Of a stretch of 11,567 nt of DNA, positions 7,113 through 11,567 are shown piece after piece. Source of the stretch: Pseudomonadota bacterium (GTDB lineage: Bacteria > Pseudomonadota > Alphaproteobacteria > Rhizobiales > Rhizobiaceae); contig JAEWFU010000073.1 in NCBI GenBank assembly GCA_023388675.1, forward strand, positions 1-11,567, in the 5' to 3' direction. Position 1 is the first letter of the stretch, and every line of letters starts with the position of its first letter. The notes under the pieces are model-generated. The model saw only the letters and a list, made by a program, of their open reading frames with translations, was not told the DNA's origin and searched no databases. The position numbers and the translations under genes are program-made.

Positions 7113-8371
7113 GCGGTGCATCGATCGCCGATCGGGCTGACTGGTTGCCGGACGAAAGCCTGCAGCGGCTGCTTTCCGTGCTGTCGGAAGATGGCGAGGA
7201 GGCGCGCATTGCCGGCGGCGCGGTCCGCAATACGCTGCTGGGGCAACCCGTGACGGACATCGACATCGCCACGACGAACGTGCCGGACGAGACGGTGCGC
7301 CGTGCCGAGGCTGCCGGGTTCAAGACCGTGCCGACCGGCAAGGAGCACGGCACGATCACCGTCATCGCCGATGGCCACACCTATGAGGTGACGACGCTGC
7401 GCGACGACGTCGAGACCGATGGCCGGCGCGCCCGGGTCGTCTTCGGCCGCAACTGGAAACGCGATGCCGAAAGGCGCGATTTCACCATCAACGCGCTTTA
7501 TGCGACGGCGCAGGGCGATGTGGTCGATCTGGTCGGCGGTCTGGCCGATCTGGAGACGCGGACGCTGCGTTTCATCGGCGATGCCGAGACGCGGATCCGT
7601 GAGGACTATCTTCGCATCCTGCGCTTCTTCCGTTTCTTTGCCTGGTATGGCGCGGGGCGGCCGGACGCGGACGGTATCCGCGCCTGTGCGCGGCTCAAGG
7701 ACGGGCTTGCGCGGCTTTCGGCGGAACGGGTGTGGAATGAACTCAGGAAGCTGCTTGCGGCGCCCGACCCGTCGCGCGCGCTGCTGTGGATGCGTCAGTC
7801 GGGTGTTCTCACCGCGATCCTGCCGGAAAGCGAGAAATGGGGCATCGACGCGATACACGGCCTTGTCGCCGCCGAACGCGATCTCGGCTGGGAGGCCGAT
7901 CCCATGCTGCGGCTGGCGGCGATCGTGCCACCGGATGCCATGCGGGTATCGGCGATGGCCGACCGCCTGAAGATGTCGAATGCCGAGACCCAGCGACTAA
8001 CCTCTTGGGCAGGGGCAAGCCCCGTGCATCACACCACCAGCGAGGCGGCGATGGCCAAGATCGCCTATCGTGGTGACGTCGGTGGTCTGCGTGACCGGCT
8101 GCGGTTGGCGCTGGCCGCCGCCCGGGCGCGTGCCGCGCAGGACGACGGTGCGCTGATCGAGGCAGGCGGGAACGCGCGGCTGCTGCGTTTCCTCGATGCA
8201 TGGCAAAGGCCGGTTTTCCCGGTAAAGGGCAGCGACCTGACCGCGCTCGGCATACAGCCGGGCCCCGGAGTCGGCGAGACGCTGCGCACACTCGAGGAAG
8301 CATGGATAGAATCCGGTTTTTCGATGGACCGGGAAAGCCTTATGGAACAAGCGCGTAGCTGTCGCTCTTAG
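7109..8371 (+). CDS. cca: CCA-adding tRNA nucleotidyltransferase
   Basis: 420 residues from GTG at 7109, which overlaps the Nudix stop by four bases (GTGA). A GAAAGG ribosome site lies at about 7095-7100. A longer open frame upstream is only overlap with the Nudix gene. The class II nucleotidyltransferase head is intact: GGAVRN at 36-41, the metal-binding pair in DIDIAT (D50 and D52), RRDFTINAL at 122-130 and EDYLRILRFFRF at 165-176, the region that reads ATP/CTP and binds the primer. A helical body and tail complete it, with the conserved PVKGSDLTALGI near 371-382. The enzyme adds or repairs the 3' CCA of tRNAs. The length and order are normal for Rhizobiales, and no HD phosphohydrolase domain is visible. 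Confidence 0.96.
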   Translation: MSGASIADRADWLPDESLQRLLSVLSEDGEEARIAGGAVRNTLLGQPVTDIDIATTNVPDETVRRAEAAGFKTVPTGKEHGTITVIADGHTYEVTTLRDDVETDGRRARVVFGRNWKRDAERRDFTINALYATAQGDVVDLVGGLADLETRTLRFIGDAETRIREDYLRILRFFRFFAWYGAGRPDADGIRACARLKDGLARLSAERVWNELRKLLAAPDPSRALLWMRQSGVLTAILPESEKWGIDAIHGLVAAERDLGWEADPMLRLAAIVPPDAMRVSAMADRLKMSNAETQRLTSWAGASPVHHTTSEAAMAKIAYRGDVGGLRDRLRLALAAARARAAQDDGALIEAGGNARLLRFLDAWQRPVFPVKGSDLTALGIQPGPGVGETLRTLEEAWIESGFSMDRESLMEQARSCRS

Positions 8372-8422
8372 AGCAGATCGCGTCTTACGCTTGCACCGGA
8401 GGAGCATTATCTTTGGTCGTCG

Positions 8423-8632
8423 CGCTGCCCCTCATCGCCCTGCCGGGCACTTCTCCCCGTAAAAGACGGGGAGAAGACAGCCTTCATCGCTGCTTTCACT
8501 AATCACCAATGTCGAAGAGTAGGCGCAGGGCAAGCAGCAAGCGCTGCTCTCCCCGTTTACGGGGGTCCGAAGGTCGGGGCGAGACAAGCGGCTCGACCCC
8601 GGTAGATGCCGGCAGGCAGGTGAGGGGCAGCG
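8423..8632. repeat. Composite palindromic intergenic repeat (Mesorhizobium-type)
   Basis: The outer arms 8423-8446 and 8609-8632 are inverted, 24 bp with three mismatches, and begin CGCTGCCCCTCA. Inside is a perfect 11-bp stem (8450-8460 with 8466-8476, loop AAAAG) and a smaller CCCCGT/ACGGGG stem at 8551-8564. The remaining middle looks unique. The pattern resembles abundant rhizobial repeats of the form CTGCCCCTCA with a CCTGCCGG core, which I know from Mesorhizobium-like genomes. It fills most of the 347-bp space between cca and the DUF1059 gene. It may help end the cca transcript, although there is no T-run after the stems. Confidence 0.75.
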
Positions 8633-8661
8633 CAAACGACCGAGACGTTGGCGTTGATCCT

Positions 8662-8697
8662 TTGAGGTGCGACGCACCGCGCGCGTGCGCCGCTCAA
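8662..8697 (-). terminator. Possible terminator hairpin after the DUF1059 gene
   Basis: TTGAG at 8662-8666 can pair with CTCAA at 8693-8697. The GC-rich interior can fold as GGTGCG/TGCGCC, or alternatively as GGTGCG-A-CGCACC. It starts 22 bases after the DUF1059 stop on the minus strand. No T-run follows, so a strong intrinsic terminator is not proven. Confidence 0.3.
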
Positions 8698-8718
8698 GCC
8701 GCAAATCTCGGGTGGATG

Positions 8719-8904
8719 TCAGGCGGCGTCGCGCTTGGTCTCGATGCGCGAGCGGATTGCCTCGACCATGGTCTCACGAATGATGTTTTCGCCGTGCGTG
8801 TCGCGCATATGCTCGATCGCGCGCCGCATCACTTCTGCTTCTTCCGGGTGCCGCGTGTGCCAGTCACAACCGGGGACGAGCGAGCCGCAATGAAATTCCT
8901 TCAT
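8719..8904 (-). CDS. DUF1059 domain-containing small protein
   Basis: 61 residues from ATG at 8904, chosen because AAGGAG lies seven bases upstream and because the family begins with MKEFHCG. A 16-residue extension to 8952 is basic, has no ribosome site and is unlikely. The pattern is typical of DUF1059: C6 and C13 in CGSLVPGC, then H32 and H37 in EHMRDTHG, and a helical tail. The paired Cys and His suggest a small metal-binding (zinc-finger-like) fold, but no function is established for the family. No signal peptide is present, so it should be cytosolic. It lies 81 bp downstream of the alpha/beta hydrolase on the same strand and may share its transcript. Confidence 0.9.
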   Translation of the reverse strand: MKEFHCGSLVPGCDWHTRHPEEAEVMRRAIEHMRDTHGENIIRETMVEAIRSRIETKRDAA

Positions 8905-8911
8905 CGTTTTT

Positions 8912-8917
8912 CTCCTT
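8912..8917 (-). promoter_or_regulatory. Ribosome binding site of the DUF1059 gene
   Basis: AAGGAG on the minus strand, seven bases before the ATG at 8904. It decides the start and excludes the longer upstream reading. Confidence 0.8.
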
Positions 8918-8985
8918 CTTGTCCGTCTGGTCACGGTGCAGAAGGATAACACGGAAGGCCGGAATTCGGTTGCTGAAATGTTCGC

Positions 8986-9738
8986 CTATTTCGAGGCCGT
9001 GCCCAGCCATTCAGCAGCGATCTTTGCGTCTTCTTCACCAATGGCGTGGCCGGAGTGGATCATGCGTGCTTCGACGTTGGCGCCGCAGTTCAACAACTGG
9101 CTTTCGAGGGCGTGGGCGAAGGGCGAATAGAGCTTGTCGTCCGCGCCGGCGATCGTGAGGAAGCGCGAATCCGACAGGTCGACCTTCGGCGTCTCGCCCA
9201 GCACCGGCATCGGACGCAACAGAACGGCGCTGCGGACGAGGCCGGGATAAAGCTGTGTCAGGGCGGCGATCAGGTTGGCGCCGTTGGAATAGCCGAGGAA
9301 GGTGACTTTCGACAGGTCGAGCTTCTGCTTCGCCGCCATTTCCTTCAGGAACTCGACAAAGGCTGCCGCTTCCTTGCGTATGTCATCCTGGTCGAACTGT
9401 GTCGGCGAGATGCGCTTGTACCAGCGCTTGACGCCATCCTGCACGACCCTGCCGCGAACGCCGATCAGGGTCGCGTCGGGTGCGATGGTGGAAGCGAGCG
9501 AGGCGAGCGTGGTCTCGTCGCCGCCGGAGCCGTGCAGCATGATGATGGTGCGGTCGCCCGGCTTCTCCGGGCGGAACATGCGATGCACGAAGGCGGGCAG
9601 TCGGGTCACCTCGTCGACCGATACGGCTGCCTGTTGCAGCATCGCGGTTGTCACCATCCCTTCCGTTGCATGGACGGGAAGCATAGTCGCCGCAAGGGCA
9701 AGAATCGAGACAAGCGTGAGGGCGGGTGCAGGCGCCAT
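8986..9738 (-). CDS. Secreted or periplasmic alpha/beta hydrolase (carboxylesterase/MhqD-like)
   Basis: 250 residues from ATG at 9738, with AGGA seven bases upstream (9746-9749). The first 24 residues form a signal peptide with a hydrophobic core and a likely cleavage after VHA. The mature part is a serine hydrolase: oxyanion loop HGSGGDE at 69-75, nucleophile elbow GYSNG at 149-153 (S151), acid D200 in AGADD, and base H231 in SGHAIGEED. The layout matches the phospholipase/carboxylesterase family, including the HGxGGDE form seen in MhqD-type esterases. The substrate is not known. Many relatives are cytosolic, so the leader is a point of interest. It is followed by the DUF1059 gene and preceded by a short dyad that may control it. 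Confidence 0.9.
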   Translation of the reverse strand: MAPAPALTLVSILALAATMLPVHATEGMVTTAMLQQAAVSVDEVTRLPAFVHRMFRPEKPGDRTIIMLHGSGGDETTLASLASTIAPDATLIGVRGRVVQDGVKRWYKRISPTQFDQDDIRKEAAAFVEFLKEMAAKQKLDLSKVTFLGYSNGANLIAALTQLYPGLVRSAVLLRPMPVLGETPKVDLSDSRFLTIAGADDKLYSPFAHALESQLLNCGANVEARMIHSGHAIGEEDAKIAAEWLGTASK

Positions 9739-9756
9739 GATGCGATCCTGATCTTC

Positions 9757-9775
9757 AAAGTTTTACAGAAACTTT
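9757..9775. promoter_or_regulatory. Candidate operator dyad upstream of the hydrolase
   Basis: A perfect 7-5-7 inverted repeat, AAAGTTT-TACAG-AAACTTT, centred about 28 bases upstream of the hydrolase start codon. It is AT-rich in a GC-rich spacer, and its size suits a dimeric regulator. No regulator is assigned. A small RNA hairpin is the alternative reading. Confidence 0.45.
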
Positions 9776-9799
9776 ACCGTGGGGACTGGAGTGCGCGAC

Positions 9800-9820
9800 G
9801 GGTCCGGCCGTTGCCGGCCC
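9800..9820. other. GC-rich stem-loop
   Basis: GGG-t-CCGGC pairs with GCCGG-CCC around a CGTT loop, eight base pairs with one bulge. It may lie near the end of the LysR message. No T-run is present. Confidence 0.35.
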
Positions 9821-9871
9821 GCCCGCGCCCGAAAGGCGGCCGCCCCCCAGCGGTCCGCCTCTCCCCAAGCC

Positions 9872-9897
9872 GAAACAACATCTAACGGATTTGTTTC
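9872..9897. other. Stem-loop or dyad in the LysR-hydrolase spacer
   Basis: GAAACAA (9872-9878) pairs perfectly with TTGTTTC (9891-9897), and ATC/GAT extends the stem across a one-base bulge, leaving a TAACG loop. It could be an operator or a weak 3'-end hairpin for LysR. There is no following T-run on the minus strand. Confidence 0.4.
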
Positions 9898-10062
9898 AGC
9901 CTGTCATCTGGCGTGATGTTGCGATGGGAGCGTGACGCGGGCAAAAACGGCCTCGAAGCGGTCGCTCGGGTCGGATGGGGCTTTGCAAAAGCAGAGTCGT
10001 TTCAAATGCTTGGCTGGTTGCTGTTGCGCCGATGCATCAGCGGGTCATTTTCATCGTCTCGT

Positions 10063-10965
10063 TCAATTCGGCGGCGCTATTGCGAAATCCTTGGCGATTT
10101 CAGACTTAATCCAGCGGCGGAACCGGGCAACCTTGGACGGCTCGCGACGAGTCGCCGAAGAAACCAGATAATAGCCGAGGCCGGTCGTGGCGCGTTCGGG
10201 GAAGGGGGCAACGACCTGCCCGACCGAAAGCGCGTAGTGCGCCAGCGTCTGCCAGGCGAGCATGACGCCCTGACCGGCGATGCAGGCATCGAGGCACAGG
10301 GCCGCGTCGGTGAAGGAATGGCCGTCGCCAAGCTGACTCTCGTCCATGCCGAACTTCGACAGCCACACGTTCCAGCTCAGCGTCGAATGCGCATCGCGCA
10401 CGATCGGGGCATGCAGCAGGTCACGCGGCTCGCGCAGCGTCCCGGCGAGCTCCGGGGCGCAGACCGGAAACACCTCCTGCGGGAGCAGATAGTCCGTCTT
10501 CACGCCGGGCCAGGTTCCATCGCCGACGCGAATGGCGATGTCGACGTCGGACGTGTCGGGATTGATCAGCACGGTCGACGCATCGATGCGCACGATGATG
10601 TCGGGAACGAGTCTCGAAAAGGCGGTAAGCCGGGGCACGAGCCATTTCGACGCGAATACAGGTGCGACCGAAACGGTGAGGATCGATTCGGCATGGCTGC
10701 GCGACGACGCAACGGCTTCGTCGAGGGCAAGAAAGCCCGTTGTCAGCCGGGCGAGGAACGCCGCGCCAAACTCCGTTGGCGCGAGGCCGCGTCCGGACCG
10801 GTCAAACACCGCCCGGCCGAGCTGGGCTTCCGATTTCAGCACCTGCTGGCTGACTGCGCCCACCGAAACGCCGAGTTCGTCGGCTGCCTTCTGGAGCGAA
10901 CCCAGCCTTCCGACCGCTTCAAGCGCGCGCAGCCCGTTCAGATGAACCCGATTCAGTTCCTTCAT
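10063..10965 (-). CDS. LysR-family transcriptional regulator (GcvA-like)
   Basis: 300 residues, standard length for the family. The winged helix-turn-helix lies at about residues 8-64, with the turn and recognition helix in SLQKAADELGVSVGAVSQQV (23-42). The LTPTE-type region reads LAPTEFG (61-67). The effector domain follows from about 93, with the GcvA-type stretch SKWLVPRL at 106-113 and VDIAIRVGDG at 141-150. No Shine-Dalgarno sequence is visible before ATG 10965, and the -10-like sequence on that strand lies very close, so the leader may be very short. The gene diverges from the DUF1127-like gene at 11060, the usual LysR arrangement for autoregulation and control of the divergent gene. 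The effector is unknown. Confidence 0.95.
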   Translation of the reverse strand: MKELNRVHLNGLRALEAVGRLGSLQKAADELGVSVGAVSQQVLKSEAQLGRAVFDRSGRGLAPTEFGAAFLARLTTGFLALDEAVASSRSHAESILTVSVAPVFASKWLVPRLTAFSRLVPDIIVRIDASTVLINPDTSDVDIAIRVGDGTWPGVKTDYLLPQEVFPVCAPELAGTLREPRDLLHAPIVRDAHSTLSWNVWLSKFGMDESQLGDGHSFTDAALCLDACIAGQGVMLAWQTLAHYALSVGQVVAPFPERATTGLGYYLVSSATRREPSKVARFRRWIKSEIAKDFAIAPPN

Positions 10966-10981
10966 GTAGATTTTCTATAAT
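10952..10981 (+). promoter_or_regulatory. Candidate promoter of the DUF1127-like gene
   Basis: A perfect TATAAT at 10976-10981 with a poor -35 (TTCAGT at 10952-10957, 18-base spacer) that lies inside the first codons of LysR. It would give a leader of about 70 bases. LysR could activate it to make up for the weak -35. A rough -10 for LysR (TATTAT on the minus strand) overlaps it. Confidence 0.4.
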
Positions 10982-11016
10982 AAGCATCAAGCAAACTCCA
11001 TAGTGCGTGGCAACCA

Positions 11017-11035
11017 GGCGTGAGAAAGTAACGCC
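11017..11035. promoter_or_regulatory. Candidate dyad in the LysR divergent region
   Basis: GGCGT (11017-11021) and ACGCC (11031-11035) form a perfect 5-9-5 inverted repeat. The spacing is near, but not equal to, the T-N11-A rule of LysR sites. It lies downstream of the candidate start of transcription for the small gene, so it could also be a leader hairpin. Confidence 0.25.
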
Positions 11036-11048
11036 AACTCAAGGCCAC

Positions 11049-11054
11049 AGGAGG
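11049..11054 (+). promoter_or_regulatory. Strong ribosome binding site of the DUF1127-like gene
   Basis: A full AGGAGG, five bases before ATG 11060. It is the strongest ribosome site in the window and supports the short reading frame as a true gene. Confidence 0.8.
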
Positions 11055-11059
11055 CTGAA

Positions 11060-11245
11060 ATGCTCCAGTTTCTCTTCACTGCCGCACGCCGCGTGCTCGG
11101 TCGCCGTGAACTGTCCGAAACCGAACAATGGCGGATGGACCCGCTGGCTCACCCCGCCTTACGCGGCATGAGCCAGGCCGAACTGGGCGACTTGCCGATC
11201 GGCCACGCGCTGCTGCCAAGCCGGCTTGTTGAACGCGGTTGCTGA
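11060..11245 (+). CDS. Small DUF1127-like protein
   Basis: 61 residues with an ideal AGGAGG at five-base spacing. The N-terminus MLQFLFTAARRVLGRREL is a basic amphipathic helix. The C-terminal half (ALRGMSQAELGDLPIGH, 34-50) resembles the DUF1127 core, in which L-x2-(L/M)-S-x2-E-L-x-D-(I/L) is typical. The family members are short basic proteins, some of which act in RNA turnover or phosphate and carbon metabolism in alphaproteobacteria, but the match here is partial and the function is inferred only. No membrane segment or signal is clear. The gene is divergent from LysR and is probably its target. A palindromic repeat follows 13 bases after the stop. Confidence 0.65.
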   Translation: MLQFLFTAARRVLGRRELSETEQWRMDPLAHPALRGMSQAELGDLPIGHALLPSRLVERGC

Positions 11246-11257
11246 GATTCCAACCCT

Positions 11258-11495
11258 CGTCATCCCGGCCGGGGGAAGCGCCGCTACCTCTCCACGTCAT
11301 CCCGGAAGCCGTAGCGAAGCGAAGGCTATCCGGGACCCATTGATCAGTATGGCCGGGTCGCGGGTTCGCGCGGCGGCAACGACATGCACGACTCGCGGCA
11401 ATGCCTGCGTACCACCTCCGGAACCGGGCCGCGCCACACGATTTGCGGACCAATGGGTCCCGGCTCTCCCTCGCTACGCTCGGTCGGCCGGGACG
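11258..11495. repeat. Palindromic intergenic repeat with CGTCATCCCGG ends
   Basis: CGTCATCCCGG occurs twice in direct orientation (11258-11268 and 11295-11305). The stretch 11295-11342 is an imperfect inverted repeat of 11451-11495; its inner ends match perfectly over 13 bases (CCGGGACCCATTG at 11330-11342, its complement at 11451-11463). The loop (11343-11450) has no coding signal. This is a third repeat type, unlike those at 803 and 8423, and resembles the CGTCATCC-type repeats common in alphaproteobacteria. It separates the DUF1127-like gene from the converging TlpA-like gene, so it may shape both 3' ends. Confidence 0.7.
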
Positions 11496-11504
11496 TCTAT
11501 GCTT

Positions 11505-11567
11505 TTACATCGCCGCTTCGATGAGGCGCTTGGCGTCGTCGCTGGCCCATTCGGCCGGGCCGGTCAT
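11505..11567 (-). CDS. C-terminal end of a probable TlpA-type thioredoxin-fold protein (5' part outside window)
   Basis: Only 20 codons and a TAA stop are in the window. The visible residues are TGPAEWASDDAKRLIEAAM, preceded by a Met codon at the very edge that is probably internal. The GPAEW-(D/A)-S stretch followed by a short helix is how many rhizobial TlpA/redoxin proteins end, after the last strand of the thioredoxin fold. TlpA proteins are membrane-anchored periplasmic thiol-disulfide reductases that serve cytochrome oxidase maturation. The active-site Cys pair is not visible, so the call rests on this tail alone. Confidence 0.55.
   Translation of the reverse strand: MTGPAEWASDDAKRLIEAAM

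Larger units (their letters stand above)
9739..10062. other. Gene-free spacer with hairpins between the hydrolase and LysR genes
   Basis: 324 bp with no convincing coding frame and no tRNA-like fold. It holds the 9757-9775 dyad, a GC-rich cluster (about 9797-9860) with a stem at 9800-9820, and a 10-bp stem with a bulge at 9872-9897. The part from about 9900 to 10062 shows no clear structure. The spacer serves the 3' end of LysR and the 5' region of the hydrolase, both on the minus strand. Confidence 0.7.

Noticed and set aside
8450..8476. Intrinsic terminator for cca
   Set aside because: The 11-bp stem is perfect, but it is part of the composite repeat and no T-run follows; it is kept as part of the repeat.
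8905..8952. 16-residue N-terminal extension of the DUF1059 protein
   Set aside because: The AAGGAG site and the family start support ATG 8904; the extension is basic and lacks a ribosome site.
9913..10980. 355-codon plus-strand open frame opposite LysR
   Set aside because: LysR on the minus strand has a full and ordered domain pattern; the antisense product has none.

Overview
The window looks like ordinary chromosome from a GC-rich alphaproteobacterium of the Rhizobiales. A Mesorhizobium/Aminobacter-like member of the Phyllobacteriaceae is my best guess. The grounds are the codon usage, the gene neighbourhoods (MoxR-DUF58-DUF4159; DUF1285-CoA pyrophosphatase-CCA transferase) and three families of palindromic intergenic repeats that resemble rhizobial intergenic mosaic elements. 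I see no plasmid, phage, transposase, CRISPR array, tRNA or rRNA signal.

Left part (1-5731, minus strand). One operon reads right to left: a MoxR-family AAA+ ATPase, a DUF58 protein with a von Willebrand A (vWA) metal-site motif, a 941-residue membrane-anchored BatA/DUF4159 protein, and a second membrane vWA protein that runs off the left edge. The first three are joined by TGATG stop/start overlaps. A 253-bp gap holding a near-perfect 45-bp inverted repeat separates the third from the fourth. By family knowledge this is a MoxR/vWA chaperone-like system that assembles or activates envelope or metal-dependent enzymes. Its client is unknown here.

Middle (5848-8371, plus strand). A divergent operon carries a DUF1285 protein, a NudL-type CoA pyrophosphatase and the CCA-adding tRNA nucleotidyltransferase. 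Both junctions can be read as GTGA overlaps, so the three are probably translationally coupled. A composite palindromic repeat (8423-8632) follows.

Right part (8719-11567). A short DUF1059 protein and an exported alpha/beta hydrolase lie on the minus strand, with a clean 19-bp dyad upstream of the hydrolase. After a 324-bp gap with GC-rich hairpins comes a GcvA-like LysR regulator (minus), divergent from a 61-residue DUF1127-like protein (plus). A further palindromic repeat precedes the last codons of a probable TlpA-type thioredoxin-fold protein that enters from the right edge.

The most notable items are the MoxR/vWA operon with its mix of intact and degenerate metal sites, the repeat inserted inside that operon, and the probable regulatory dyads near the hydrolase and the LysR gene. 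Nothing in the window proves a new system.
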